Notes: generated by a model from the letters alone, not told the origin. 64,000 nt of DNA from Chitinophagaceae bacterium (GCA_018335935.1 JAGXRG010000047.1:50127-114126); one strand, 5' to 3'; positions 45,292 through 56,247 are shown, numbered from the stretch's first letter. Numbers and translations are program-made.

Positions 45292-46002
45292 TTAGTTTTC
45301 TGCAACTGGTACTACTAATTTAAATCCATTGCCATGAATATTTTTAATTTCTATACTTGGATCAACTTTTAAGTATTTGCGAAGTTTAGCTATATAAACA
45401 TCCATACTTCTTCCATTAAAATAAGAATCGCTACCCCAAACTTTTTTCAATGCTTCTTCTCTTGAAAGTAAGTCGTTTTGATTCTCTAAAAGCAAACGCA
45501 ATAATCCGCCTTCTTTTGGCGATAGTTTTTCAGTAACACCATCAACAGTTAATTCTCTTAAGCGTGGGATGTAATGAAATTTGCCAAAATCATATTCAAT
45601 AGTATCGTTGTAGGCATTTTGTTCATCGTTTCTTTTGATGATGGCTTTAATTTTTAATAATAACAGCTCACTATCAAAAGGTTTAGTAATATAATCGTCT
45701 GCACCTAATTTAAAACCTTTAATAATATCTTCTTTCATGGTTTTAGCACTCAAGAAAAATAAAGGAACATCAGGGTCAACTTCTCTAATATTTTCAGCCA
45801 ACTTAAAACCATCAACTTTTGGCATCATTACATCTAATAAGCATAAATCAAATTTTTCTCTAGAGAAAGCAGCTAATCCTAAACCACCATCACGTTCTAG
45901 AACCACATCATAATCGTTAAGCTCTAAAAAGTTTTTTAAAACCATACCAAGATTGGTATCATCTTCACAAAGTAAAATACGGTGTTTTTTTATTTCTTCC
46001 AT
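45292..46002 (-). CDS. OmpR-family response regulator, orphan
   Basis: 236 residues with receiver Asp57 (LCLLDVMMPKVDG), Lys in DDYITKPF, and a C-terminal winged helix (LSPKEGGLLRLLLENQNDLLSREEAL, IHGNGFKLVVP). It resembles the RprY group of Bacteroidota. No kinase is adjacent on its own strand. Its receiver differs substantially from the convergent regulator, so the two are not a recent duplication. Confidence 0.93.
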   Translation of the reverse strand: MEEIKKHRILLCEDDTNLGMVLKNFLELNDYDVVLERDGGLGLAAFSREKFDLCLLDVMMPKVDGFKLAENIREVDPDVPLFFLSAKTMKEDIIKGFKLGADDYITKPFDSELLLLKIKAIIKRNDEQNAYNDTIEYDFGKFHYIPRLRELTVDGVTEKLSPKEGGLLRLLLENQNDLLSREEALKKVWGSDSYFNGRSMDVYIAKLRKYLKVDPSIEIKNIHGNGFKLVVPVAEN

Positions 46003-46023
46003 AACTAGGTTTTTAAGTTTGTC

Positions 46024-46051
46024 AAATTAAATTATTAATTATTAGTTAATA
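46024..46051. repeat. AT-rich heptamer tract between GT39-like and regulator genes
   Basis: Units AAATTAA, ATTATTA, ATTATTA, GTTAATA on the plus strand. Similar to the paaA/paaB spacer, but low complexity makes it less certain. Confidence 0.45.
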
Positions 46052-46056
46052 GACAT

Positions 46057-47652
46057 TTATCGTGCCATGATTTTGTTAAAATTATGGTCTAAAATATCTT
46101 TAGGAATTTCTTTACAATTCTTTAACCTCCAAATATAAAAATATCTTACGGCAATACCTTGTCTTAATTGTTTAATGGTATCAGGTGGTTGAATTGTAGT
46201 AAAATATCTACTATAATGATTAATAACATCTGTTGGAACATTTGATGGCACAATGCAATAAGCATCATCTCCAATTTTTAAAGTAGGTCTAATTTTATTT
46301 AGCCATGCATAATGATGAACATCTTCTAAATTACCTATAGCAACTATGTTTAAGCCTGTTTTTCTTGATGTATATAAATCTAGTTGGCAAGCTGGGAACC
46401 ATTTATTGACAATAATTTTGTTATTAGATTTCATTTTTCCTAGAGCAATATCATCTTTTACAAGCTTATTAAAATCATTGCTAAAATCTTTCCAGCCACT
46501 GATGTCTAAAGTTGGACTGTATTCTCCAAAGCTTTCTTTATCCTTGCTACCTAAATTTATTGAAGAAAGATTTGCTAAGTATGTGATGGAGATCATAGCA
46601 AAAAGTAACAAACCAGCACTGAGTTTTAACCATATTGGAAATGGGGTTGTAAATTTTTCTGAAAGATAATACCCTGCAATTATGTATAAAGGAATGTATG
46701 CTGGTCCACTCCAATGCGGAAAAATATCATTAAACAAACTAAAACCCCAAAATAAAAAAATCATGGGTAAGCTCAGTAAAAGAAGAAACTGTTTTTTGTT
46801 TGGCGTTAGTTGTTTGGCGTTAGTTTTTTGGATTTTCTCGTTTGTGGTTTCTTGTTTTAGTAGAAAGATGAGAGATGTAATAATTAAAATAAAAACTATA
46901 GGGTTTTGGTATAAAGCTTCACCAATGACTTCTCTCAATAAAGAATCAAAATTTATTGTTGTATTAGAAACTCTTTCTGAATGAAACTTATAGGTGATAA
47001 AATGGTTATCAATATTCCAAATTAAAATAGGTAGTAAGAATAATAGTGTAATAAAAAAACTTATATAAAGCCTCCAATTAAATAACCACTTTGTTCTATA
47101 AATTAAAATAAATAAGCCAAAGCCTACCCATAAGTACAAAGCATGAATTTTACATAAAGCAGCCAACCCAATTAAACTTCCCAAAATAATCCATAGTAAA
47201 ACAGATTTTTCTTTTTGATGAAAAATAATTTGAACCATTATATAGAGAGCAGCACACCAAAAAGGTAATTGAGGACTATCAGGTAGAATAAACCATCCTG
47301 CAATTATGGTACTGTAAACAGATAAATTATAAATCACTATGCTATACCATGCAGCAGTTCTGTTGAATAATATTTCAACTGTTTTGAATAAGAATATAGA
47401 TGCAATAAAACAGCATATAGTTGGTCCTAACCTTAATAAAACATCATTCACCACCCAAAGATTTAGCGTACACAACCTAATTAAAATGCCAACCATTGGA
47501 GGATGGTCAAAATAATTTAATTGAGGTTTTAAAGCGTAGGTATAGTAATAAGCTTCATCGTTTCCTAATTCAATAAAAAAAGAAAAGAAAATTTTAATTA
47601 CTGCAACTGTAATTAGAAAAATATATAATTTCTTATTGTTTATTTTTTGCAT
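46057..47652 (-). CDS. GT39/ArnT-like membrane glycosyltransferase
   Basis: 531 residues with about 11 hydrophobic helices and a soluble C-terminal domain. The first periplasmic loop has ELGNDEAYYYTYALKPQLNYFDHPPMVG, the catalytic Asp/Glu loop of ArnT/PMT-type enzymes that use polyprenyl-phosphate sugars. Residues about 276-285 (TNAKQLTPNK) derive from a heptamer tract in a loop between helices. Single gene, divergent from eno. Acceptor unknown. Confidence 0.83.
   Translation of the reverse strand: MQKINNKKLYIFLITVAVIKIFFSFFIELGNDEAYYYTYALKPQLNYFDHPPMVGILIRLCTLNLWVVNDVLLRLGPTICCFIASIFLFKTVEILFNRTAAWYSIVIYNLSVYSTIIAGWFILPDSPQLPFWCAALYIMVQIIFHQKEKSVLLWIILGSLIGLAALCKIHALYLWVGFGLFILIYRTKWLFNWRLYISFFITLLFLLPILIWNIDNHFITYKFHSERVSNTTINFDSLLREVIGEALYQNPIVFILIITSLIFLLKQETTNEKIQKTNAKQLTPNKKQFLLLLSLPMIFLFWGFSLFNDIFPHWSGPAYIPLYIIAGYYLSEKFTTPFPIWLKLSAGLLLFAMISITYLANLSSINLGSKDKESFGEYSPTLDISGWKDFSNDFNKLVKDDIALGKMKSNNKIIVNKWFPACQLDLYTSRKTGLNIVAIGNLEDVHHYAWLNKIRPTLKIGDDAYCIVPSNVPTDVINHYSRYFTTIQPPDTIKQLRQGIAVRYFYIWRLKNCKEIPKDILDHNFNKIMAR
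46797..46824. repeat. 28-nt heptamer tract inside a GT39 gene
   Basis: TGTTTGG, CGTTAGT, TGTTTGG, CGTTAGT on the plus strand, i.e. a perfect tandem 14-mer. It encodes NAKQLTPNK. Confidence 0.85.
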
Positions 47653-47675
47653 TTTTTGTTCCTAAGATCAATTAA

Positions 47676-49025
<1,350 letters not shown>

Positions 49026-49057
49026 TCTCATTCATTCCTCTTTCAAAAAAAGCAATA

Positions 49058-50287
49058 TTGAATTATAAAAATATTAAGTCATTACTTGTAATAATAATAA
49101 GTTTATTTTTTATTGTTAATGATGTAAAAACACAGAATCTCAACCTTCAAAATACAAACCAGAGTTCAAAGGATATAAAATGGTACGATAGATTTTCTAT
49201 TAGAGGCTACGTTCAAGTTAGGTATAATAGATTATTTGAAACCAATGACCAATTAGGTTGCGAACAATGTGATAATTCTTGGGGCGAAGGGGGAGGCTTT
49301 TTTATTCGTAGAACTCGAATTATATTTTTTGGTCAAATCAGTAAGCAAGTATATTTCTATATTCAACCAGATTTTGCAAGTAGTGCTGGTTCAGATAGGT
49401 TACATTATGGTCAATTAAGAGATGCTTATTTTGATATTGGATTGGATGAAGATAATGAGTATAGATTTAGAGTGGGGCAAAGCAAAGTTCCATTTGGCTT
49501 TGAGAATATGCAATCGAGCCAAAACAGACTTGCTTTAGACCGAAATGATGCTTTAAACAGTGCTTTAAGAAACGAAAGAGATTTAGGTGTGTTTTTCTAT
49601 TGGGCTCCCAAAAAGAAAAGAGAATTATTCAGATCCTTAGTAGCCTCTGGTTTAAAAGGCTCGGGCGATTATGGTGTTTTTGGTTTAGGTGCATATAATG
49701 GTCAAACTGCCAATAATCCTGAGCTTAATGATAATTTACATGTTGTAGCCAGATTAACTTGGCCTTTCGAAATAAAAAATCAAGTTGTAGAAGCAAGTCT
49801 TCAGGGGTATACAGGTCAATTTGTATTATCTAAATCTAATTTAAGTAATGGTGTAAAATACAAATCTGATTTAAATTATTTAGATAGAAGAGTGGCTGCA
49901 ACATTTGTACTATATCCAAAGCCATTTGGAATTCAAGCAGAATATAATATTGGTCAAGGACCAGAATTTAATAAAATAACCGATTCTATAGAAGTTAAAA
50001 ATTTAACAGGTGGCTATATACAATGTATGTATAATGTTCCATTAAAGAAACAATTTCTAATGCCTTTTATCAAGTATCAGGTTTATAATGGTGGAAAAAA
50101 ACATGAACGTGATGCAAGAAGCTATATTGTAAAAGATTTAGAAATTGGTTTCGAATGGCAGCCAGTAAAACAATTTGAGTTAGTTGGAATGTATACTATA
50201 TCAAATAGACGATATGAGGATTTTGGATTGCAGGATAATCATCAAACGGGAAATTTATTAAGGTTACAAGCTCAAATTAATTTTTAA
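49058..50287 (+). CDS. OprO/OprP-like porin
   Basis: 409 residues: a signal peptide (LLVIIISLFFIVNDVKTQ), then a barrel with the phosphate-selective porin pattern FSIRGYVQVRYNRLF, GFFIRRTRIIFFGQI and YRFRVGQSKVPFGFENMQSSQNRL. It has no in-frame ATG before the signal peptide and appears to start at the TTG at 49058. It follows eno by 32 nt without a visible terminator, so co-transcription is possible. The ion it passes is not known. Confidence 0.82.
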   Translation: MNYKNIKSLLVIIISLFFIVNDVKTQNLNLQNTNQSSKDIKWYDRFSIRGYVQVRYNRLFETNDQLGCEQCDNSWGEGGGFFIRRTRIIFFGQISKQVYFYIQPDFASSAGSDRLHYGQLRDAYFDIGLDEDNEYRFRVGQSKVPFGFENMQSSQNRLALDRNDALNSALRNERDLGVFFYWAPKKKRELFRSLVASGLKGSGDYGVFGLGAYNGQTANNPELNDNLHVVARLTWPFEIKNQVVEASLQGYTGQFVLSKSNLSNGVKYKSDLNYLDRRVAATFVLYPKPFGIQAEYNIGQGPEFNKITDSIEVKNLTGGYIQCMYNVPLKKQFLMPFIKYQVYNGGKKHERDARSYIVKDLEIGFEWQPVKQFELVGMYTISNRRYEDFGLQDNHQTGNLLRLQAQINF

Positions 50288-50305
50288 TGACTTAAATTCG
50301 GAGTT

Positions 50306-50569
50306 ATGAAAATGATTTGCATATTCATATTCTTCATTTGTAGTAATAATGTGTATTGTCAATTTAAAACTGCAAAATCTGATAGCATTCAACACCAAAA
50401 GTTCAGCTATTTTTCTTCAAAAACTTATCAAATACAAACCACTTATCAAACATTAGGTTGGGGATTTTTTTGCCAGAAAGAATGGCAATTTGAAAAAGCC
50501 ACAAAAATCCCATTAAGAATAAGATTAGGATCTTTAGAGTACACCAATAAATTAGAAGGTAAATTTTAA
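50306..50569 (+). CDS. Small secreted protein, unknown
   Basis: 87 residues with a signal peptide ending NVYCQ. The mature part, about 68 residues, contains [28 protein letters not shown] and ends LEGKF. I recall similar C-termini in short hypothetical proteins of Bacteroidota, but that is memory only. It starts 18 nt after the porin and its stop overlaps that of the convergent GGGP synthase gene. An opposing frame (50403-50609) is a shadow. Confidence 0.6.
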   Translation: MKMICIFIFFICSNNVYCQFKTAKSDSIQHQKFSYFSSKTYQIQTTYQTLGWGFFCQKEWQFEKATKIPLRIRLGSLEYTNKLEGKF

Positions 50570-51321
50570 GCTTGTACAAAACTGCTATGAACAGCAGCAC
50601 ACATTTCATTGATCAAAGAAGCATCTTTTTCAATGGCATTACCAACAACAACAATATCGGCTCCTGCTTTGCAATTTAAATATGCTTTTTCTGGTTCAAT
50701 AATGCCACCTCCAACAATTATAGGCAGGTCAACACTTGAACTAACTTTTTCAATCATTTTTTCAGATATAGGATGTTTGGCTCCACTTCCTGCATCCATA
50801 TAAATTAATTTCATGCCTAACATTTCTCCAGCCATTGCTGTACACATGGCAATATCTGTTTTATCGCAAGGTATGGGTGCTGCATTTGAAATATAAGAAA
50901 CTGTAGTAGGTGCACCACCATCTACAACAATATAGCCTGTTGGCATAATTTCTAAACCACTGCTTTTTACAAAAGGAGCACTCAAAACGTGTTGTCCTAT
51001 TAATAGTTCAGCATTTCTACCTGAAATTAAAGAAAGATATAAAAGAGCATCAGCATATTTGCTCACTTGAGATGGAGATCCAGGAAATAAAACAACAGGA
51101 ATATTACAAGAGGCTTTAATTTGTTGTATACATTCATCTAAATGTGAAGAAATCACCAAACTTCCACCAATAAAAAAATAATCTACTTTAGCTGGTACAG
51201 ATAAAGCAATAATCTTATCTATCGTTAAAGCATCTACTTTATCGGGGTCAATTAAAACAGCAAAAGATTTTTTTGCTTGCTGTTTTCTTTCTACTAATTT
51301 TTTATAAAATCCTTCCTTCAT
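50566..51321 (-). CDS. Geranylgeranylglyceryl phosphate synthase family protein
   Basis: A PcrB/GGGPS-type TIM-barrel prenyltransferase joining glycerol-1-phosphate to a polyprenyl diphosphate. Motifs: [59 protein letters not shown] and [14 protein letters not shown] (phosphate-binding loops). 251 residues. Bacteroidota enzymes of this family exist, but their lipid product in cells is unclear. Single gene, divergent from ppk2. Confidence 0.92.
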   Translation of the reverse strand: MKEGFYKKLVERKQQAKKSFAVLIDPDKVDALTIDKIIALSVPAKVDYFFIGGSLVISSHLDECIQQIKASCNIPVVLFPGSPSQVSKYADALLYLSLISGRNAELLIGQHVLSAPFVKSSGLEIMPTGYIVVDGGAPTTVSYISNAAPIPCDKTDIAMCTAMAGEMLGMKLIYMDAGSGAKHPISEKMIEKVSSSVDLPIIVGGGIIEPEKAYLNCKAGADIVVVGNAIEKDASLINEMCAAVHSSFVQA

Positions 51322-51434
51322 GAATTATTATATACAGTTTCAAATTTGCTCATGTAAAAATAGGCTTCTAAATTTATATGAGGAAATTCAAATTAATTGA
51401 ATCTATCATTTCATTATCTTCAAATAAAACTATT

Positions 51435-52178
51435 ATGCCACAATCATCTTTTTTAAAAATAAGCACTAAGGCTCCAAAAAATTATAATAAAGAAAAAATT
51501 AAAGCTAAAACAGATAAAATAATAGAGGATTTAGATGAACTTCAAAACCTTTTATATGCTGAATCTAAACACAGCATTTTAGTGGTTTTTCAAGGCATGG
51601 ATGCTTCAGGTAAAGACGGAGCAATTAGAAATGTTTTTGGCAAATTAAACCCACAAGGTGTTGCAGTAAAGAGTTTTAAGGCACCAACTGCTGAAGAATT
51701 ATCACACGATTTTTTATGGAGAGTGCATAAACATACTCCTGCAAAAGGGATGATTCAAATTTTTAATAGAAGTCATTACGAAGATATTTTAATTACAAGA
51801 GTGCATAAATGGTGCGATGATAAAACTGCAAAAAAAAGAATGAGGGCTATTAATGACTTTGAAGAATTATTACAACTCAACAACACTCATATTTTAAAAT
51901 TCTATTTGCACATTAGTAAAGAAGAGCAACATGAACGACTAACAGAAAGATTGAGCATACCTAGAAAACAATGGAAATATAATGAACAAGATTTTGAAGA
52001 AGCTAAACTTTGGAAAGAATATATGGATGTTTATGAAGATTGTTTTAGAAACTGCAATAAAGTTCCTTGGATTATTACTCCATCAGATCAAAATTGGTAT
52101 AAAGAATTTATTATCGCATCTAACCTTTATAATTTACTCAAAAGTCTGCAAATGAAGTATCCTGGACTAAAAAAATAA
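51435..52178 (+). CDS. Polyphosphate kinase 2 family protein
   Basis: Transfers phosphate between polyphosphate and nucleotides. Walker A is QGMDASGKDG (about residues 53-62), followed by NRSHYEDILITRVH and the lid/Walker B region with FEELLQLNNTHILKFYLHISKEEQ. 247 residues from ATG 51435 (MPQSSFLKIS). An in-frame ATG at 51378 would add 19 non-conserved residues and is possible. Whether it prefers AMP, ADP or NDP cannot be read reliably. Confidence 0.92.
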   Translation: MPQSSFLKISTKAPKNYNKEKIKAKTDKIIEDLDELQNLLYAESKHSILVVFQGMDASGKDGAIRNVFGKLNPQGVAVKSFKAPTAEELSHDFLWRVHKHTPAKGMIQIFNRSHYEDILITRVHKWCDDKTAKKRMRAINDFEELLQLNNTHILKFYLHISKEEQHERLTERLSIPRKQWKYNEQDFEEAKLWKEYMDVYEDCFRNCNKVPWIITPSDQNWYKEFIIASNLYNLLKSLQMKYPGLKK

Positions 52179-52240
52179 AATTTGTTCTACAATTGTTGTA
52201 TATTAGTTCTTAATTTTAACCAAACCAAAACTTTTATTTT

Positions 52241-52639
52241 ATGGGAATGATCAAAGAATTTAAAGAGTTCGCTCTTAAAGGTAATTTAGTTGATATGGCT
52301 ATTGCCTTTGTAATGGGTGGTGCTTTTGGTAAAGTAACTTCTTCTTTTATTGATGGTATGGTAATGCCTGCTGTTGGTATGCTTACAGGAGGAGTAGATT
52401 TTAATGATATGAAATATGTAATGAAAGCAGCTGAAGGCGAAAATGCTGAAGTAGCTATTAAATATGGTGCTTTTATTACTGTTGCCATTGAGTTTTTAGT
52501 GGTGGCTTTTGTAATGTTTATGGTAATTAAAGCCATGAATAATATGAAGAAAAAAGAAGCTGAAGCTCCTGCTGCTCCACCAGAACCATCTTCAACAGAT
52601 AAGTTATTAGCTGAAATTAGAGATTCATTGAAAAAATAA
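52241..52639 (+). CDS. mscL: Large-conductance mechanosensitive channel
   Basis: An emergency osmotic-release channel. N-terminal IKEFKEFALKGNLVDMAIAFVMGGAFGKVTSSF is the canonical amphipathic helix plus TM1. TM2 is GAFITVAIEFLVVAFVMFMVI, and the cytoplasmic helix (TDKLLAEIRDSLKK) follows an Ala/Pro linker. 132 residues, normal. A strong terminator follows. Confidence 0.97.
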   Translation: MGMIKEFKEFALKGNLVDMAIAFVMGGAFGKVTSSFIDGMVMPAVGMLTGGVDFNDMKYVMKAAEGENAEVAIKYGAFITVAIEFLVVAFVMFMVIKAMNNMKKKEAEAPAAPPEPSSTDKLLAEIRDSLKK

Positions 52640-52657
52640 TCTTATCAACACATTATC

Positions 52658-52708
52658 AAGCCTTAAATAAAAGATTTAATAAAGTCTTTTGTTTAAGGCT
52701 TTTTATTT
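52658..52708 (+). terminator. Terminator of mscL
   Basis: A stem of 17 pairs (one G-U) beginning AAGCCTTAAA, with a 10-nt loop, followed by TTTTATTTT. Confidence 0.93.
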
Positions 52709-52757
52709 TGTAACTATTGGCATCAAAGTAGTTTATTTGCATAATTATACAAGGCTT

Positions 52758-53585
52758 ATGAATACTACTCAATATCAAATAAAGCTACCCGAATTTGAGG
52801 GTCCTTTTGATTTGTTGTTATTTTTTATTGAAAGAGATGAATTAGATATTTATAATATTAATATCACAAAAATCATCAACGATTTTTTAGATTATATACA
52901 TACACAAGAAAAATTGAATATTGAACTCAGCAGTGAGTTTATATTATTTGTTTCTACTTTAATGCGTATTAAAGCCAGGTTATTATTACCAAGAAAAGAG
53001 ATTGATGCCGAAGGAAATGAAATTGATCCAAGACAAGAGCTTGTTGACAAAATTCTTGAATACAAAAGATTTAAAGAAGTAGCTGCTGAAATGGCTGAGA
53101 TGGAAGCCATGAGAATGTTAATGATTAAACGTGGTAACTTACAAAAAGAATTAGTAGCTATTGGTGAAGAAAGTGGAGAGGGAACCGAAATTCAAAATAT
53201 TACTTTATTCAAATTGATGAAAGCATTTGAAAAAGTAATGACACGTGTTCATGAACGTCAAAATAAACCTGTACATACTGTTGTAAAGTATAATTATACT
53301 GTTGAAGGAAGTAAAGATTATATGATGGCAACTGTGGAAAAAGAAAGAACTGTATCTTTTGAAAAAATATTTGAGGTTTGCGAAAATAGAATTCATGCCA
53401 TATTCTTATTTCTATCAATTCTAGAACTTTCTCAGCAAAAATTTATCAAATTAGTATTGGGTGAAGGAAAAAACAATTTTATTGTTGAATGGAATGAAAA
53501 TAGAGAACAGGATATTTTAGATGATGGCATTGCTGAGAGTAATGAGGCCAATAGCATTTTAAAAGATGATGATAATCAGTCTTAA
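52758..53585 (+). CDS. scpA: Segregation and condensation protein A
   Basis: The kleisin subunit of bacterial condensin. The N-terminal domain starts YQIKLPEFEGPFDLLLFFIERDELDIYNINITKI, the C-terminal winged helix contains RIHAIFLFLSILELSQQKFIKL. Start at ATG 52758; the upstream frame (MFKAF...) overlaps the mscL terminator and lacks conservation. 275 residues. scpB and smc are not adjacent. Confidence 0.94.
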   Translation: MNTTQYQIKLPEFEGPFDLLLFFIERDELDIYNINITKIINDFLDYIHTQEKLNIELSSEFILFVSTLMRIKARLLLPRKEIDAEGNEIDPRQELVDKILEYKRFKEVAAEMAEMEAMRMLMIKRGNLQKELVAIGEESGEGTEIQNITLFKLMKAFEKVMTRVHERQNKPVHTVVKYNYTVEGSKDYMMATVEKERTVSFEKIFEVCENRIHAIFLFLSILELSQQKFIKLVLGEGKNNFIVEWNENREQDILDDGIAESNEANSILKDDDNQS

Positions 53586-53636
53586 ATCTTTGTAATTTTA
53601 GTTTTTATTGAAGAAATTTAAACCAAAATAACTTTT

Positions 53637-54524
53637 ATGATGAAATACTTTTTTACTATTTATAGTATTGCATTTCTAACTCTACAAACAATAGCTCAGG
53701 TAACCACTGAACAAGCCAATAAAAAAACAACTGAAGCAACAGCAACATTAACAACTAATAAGGAGCTTAAAGATGGTTGGGCAAAATCGGGCTCATTTAA
53801 CTTCAATATCACCGAGGGTGGTTTAAATCAATCTTGGCGTGATGTTAGAGGTGGAGAAGAACAAACTATAGGTATTAGAGCAATAGTTGATTTCGACTTT
53901 GATTTAAAGAAAGGTAAAAGCACTTGGATGAATAATATTCGTGCTCGTTATGGTATTTCAAAAATTGCATCTAATGGACAAGGTTTTCAAAAAATGGATG
54001 ATTATTTAAACTACACTTCCATTTATGGTAGAGAAATAAGGAAGAACTGGAGTTTGGCTTTCATGTTTAATATGAATACACAATTCGATAGATTTTTCTT
54101 ATCGCCAGGAGAGCTAAGATTTGGTCCTGGATTCTTACACAGACCTAATGAACATTTTTCTATGCTTATTTCACCTGCAATAGCAAATGTTACCACCAAA
54201 TTTGCAACAGAGCAAAAAAACCTTGCACTTTATGGTGTAGAAGCTGGCAAAACAACAAAGTTTGGGGTTGGTGCTTTTGCTCAAGTAAAAGCAGATTATA
54301 ATATTTCTAAAGGAGTATCTTACAAAGGGTTTGCAACTTTCTATAGTGATTACTTAAACAAGCCAGAACTTATTATTATGGATTGGACCAACCTATTTAC
54401 ATTAACAGTAAACGAGTATTTAGGTGCTACTATATCTGTAAATATGCGATACAATGATTGGGAAATTGGTAAACTTCAAATGCAGCATGGTATTGGTGTT
54501 GGTTTAAGTTATAAATTTAAATAG
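53637..54524 (+). CDS. DUF3078-family outer-membrane protein
   Basis: 295 residues: a signal peptide (ends QTIAQ) and the DUF3078 pattern DGWAKSGSFNFNITEGGLNQSW, GKSTWMNNIRARYG, KMDDYLNYTSIYGREI and a C-terminal aromatic strand GIGVGLSYKFK. Predicted beta-barrel. It follows scpA by 51 nt. Function unknown. Confidence 0.85.
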   Translation: MMKYFFTIYSIAFLTLQTIAQVTTEQANKKTTEATATLTTNKELKDGWAKSGSFNFNITEGGLNQSWRDVRGGEEQTIGIRAIVDFDFDLKKGKSTWMNNIRARYGISKIASNGQGFQKMDDYLNYTSIYGREIRKNWSLAFMFNMNTQFDRFFLSPGELRFGPGFLHRPNEHFSMLISPAIANVTTKFATEQKNLALYGVEAGKTTKFGVGAFAQVKADYNISKGVSYKGFATFYSDYLNKPELIIMDWTNLFTLTVNEYLGATISVNMRYNDWEIGKLQMQHGIGVGLSYKFK

Positions 54525-54601
54525 TTAAGCTATTTCTTTAGCCTTAATAAATAACACTAATGGCATTTTAATTTACTATTACTTTCGCTCTAATATTTTT
54601 T

Positions 54602-55078
54602 ATGCAATTCAGTTTTAATTATAATAAGCGAAAAGTAATACAGGGGTTACGACTACATTTTGTATCTGTAAAAGAAGTAAAATGGTTAATGATAGTGGTA
54701 AACGTTTTTGTTATACTATCAGCCATTCTACTTTATACAAAAAAAATAAGACCAGAACCTTTTTTACTTGGTACTTTTATTTGGTTAATTATTTTAATTG
54801 CTATTTGGTTTATTATGCCAAATATGGTGTATAAAAAATCTGAAACTTTTCAAAACAGATTCACAGCTTTTGTTAGTGAATCTGCTATACGAATTGAAAG
54901 TGAGGAAGGTTTTGTAAGTTGGCAATGGAATCAGTTTACCAATTATTTTGAAAGTCCACATTTCTTTCATCTCTATTTTAATAAAAAATCTTTTTTTCTT
55001 ATTCCAAAAGATGATATTACTGATGATATAAGGCATGAGTTAAGAGCCTTATTAAAAGATAAGATTCAAACTTCTTAG
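54602..55078 (+). CDS. YcxB-like membrane protein
   Basis: 158 residues with two central hydrophobic helices (about 29-45 and 52-70) and a C-terminal soluble part containing SETFQNRFTAFVSESAIRIESEEGFVSWQWNQF and a FLIPKDDITDD ending, the YcxB-like C-terminal pattern. No catalytic residues. Its stop overlaps that of the convergent S4-domain gene. Function unknown. Confidence 0.75.
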   Translation: MQFSFNYNKRKVIQGLRLHFVSVKEVKWLMIVVNVFVILSAILLYTKKIRPEPFLLGTFIWLIILIAIWFIMPNMVYKKSETFQNRFTAFVSESAIRIESEEGFVSWQWNQFTNYFESPHFFHLYFNKKSFFLIPKDDITDDIRHELRALLKDKIQTS

Positions 55079-55461
55079 TCTAAAAAATCTTCTAAATTTC
55101 TTCTTTGTTTTTTTGAGGGTCTACCAGTTTTAGATAATCTTTTTCCTGTGTGGAATGATGGAGCCAGAAAATCTTGTGCTTCTTTTTCTTCAATAGGGGT
55201 GAGGTCTGTATAATGCTTAATAGCCTCTATGTAAGCAACTCTATTGCTTATAATAGAATTGACTTTTATTATCCATTTTCTTGATTCTGTTTTAATTTCA
55301 TACTGATCGCCAACCTGTACAGCCTTTGAGGCTTTAATGCTGGTATCGTTCAATTTTACCCTTCCTTTGTCACACGCTTCAGCAGCTAAATTTCTAGTCT
55401 TAAAAATTCTTATACACCACAAATATTTATCAATTCTAATTTTATCAGTTTTGCTTTCCAT
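55075..55461 (-). CDS. S4-domain RNA-binding protein (HslR type)
   Basis: 128 residues: an N-terminal S4 domain (IRIDKYLWCIRIFKTRNLAAEACDKGRVKLN) and a basic C-terminal tail (GKRLSKTGRPSKKQRRNL). In E. coli the relative Hsp15 rescues stalled 50S subunits carrying peptidyl-tRNA. It starts 5 nt after the nitrilase-family gene and is probably in one unit with it. Confidence 0.92.
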   Translation of the reverse strand: MESKTDKIRIDKYLWCIRIFKTRNLAAEACDKGRVKLNDTSIKASKAVQVGDQYEIKTESRKWIIKVNSIISNRVAYIEAIKHYTDLTPIEEKEAQDFLAPSFHTGKRLSKTGRPSKKQRRNLEDFLD

Positions 55462-55466
55462 GCTAA

Positions 55467-56243
55467 TTATTTCAATAAAAATTCATCAGCATCCTTCCAA
55501 AAAGGAAATTGATTTCTAACATCTTCCAGAACTTGTTTATCTAAGGTTATGGTAAATAAATCATCTTGATGTTCTTTGTGGTATAAAATTTCTCCAAGTG
55601 GATTAATTACCATACTATCTCCACTATGTTCAATTTCATTTCCATCTTTACCTACTCTATTTACACCAATAACATAACATTGGTTTTCGATTGCACGAGC
55701 CATGAGTAAGTTTTTCCAAGCATGACTCCTTTTTTGTGGCCAATTAGCAACATAAATAATTAGATCGTATAAATTATTTTTTTGTTGTCTGCTCCATACC
55801 GGAAATCTCAAATCGTAACAAATTTGTAAGTTAATCTTCCAGCCATTTACTTGTGCAATTGTTTTGGTTTTACCAGGGGTATAATGTAAATCTTCTCCTC
55901 CATAAGCAAAACAATGACGCTTATCGTAATAACCCATTTGTCCGTTAGGCATCATCCATATTAATCGATTAAAGTATTTACCATTCTCTTCTATAATAAT
56001 ACTCCCTGTAAGGATAATTTTTTTGGTTGATGCAATTCTTTTCATCCAGTCAATCGAATAACCATCCATTTTTTCTGCAAACAATTGGGGTTGCATACTA
56101 AAGCCGGTACTAAACATTTCGGGCAATACTACAATCTGAGTTTTTTCTTTTATATTATAAATCTTTTCTTCTAGCATTAAAAGATTTGCCATTTTATCTT
56201 CCCAGAAAAGATTGGTTTGAACGAGTGTAAAGGTTAATGACAT
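55467..56243 (-). CDS. Nitrilase-superfamily amidase (YafV/omega-amidase type)
   Basis: A carbon-nitrogen hydrolase with the full catalytic triad: Glu42 (VVLPEMFSTGF), Lys108 (YDKRHCF) and Cys142 (LQICYDLRFPVW). 258 residues. It resembles omega-amidases that hydrolyse alpha-ketoglutaramate or similar repair substrates. Its ATG is 4 nt behind a -7 box, so the mRNA is predicted to be leaderless. Divergent from marR. Confidence 0.92.
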   Translation of the reverse strand: MSLTFTLVQTNLFWEDKMANLLMLEEKIYNIKEKTQIVVLPEMFSTGFSMQPQLFAEKMDGYSIDWMKRIASTKKIILTGSIIIEENGKYFNRLIWMMPNGQMGYYDKRHCFAYGGEDLHYTPGKTKTIAQVNGWKINLQICYDLRFPVWSRQQKNNLYDLIIYVANWPQKRSHAWKNLLMARAIENQCYVIGVNRVGKDGNEIEHSGDSMVINPLGEILYHKEHQDDLFTITLDKQVLEDVRNQFPFWKDADEFLLK

Positions 56244-56247
56244 AGCA

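Noticed and set aside
50403..50609. Minus-strand frame opposite the 87-residue secreted protein
   Set aside because: The plus-strand gene has a signal peptide and operon spacing; the minus frame overlaps the GGGP synthase end and has neither.
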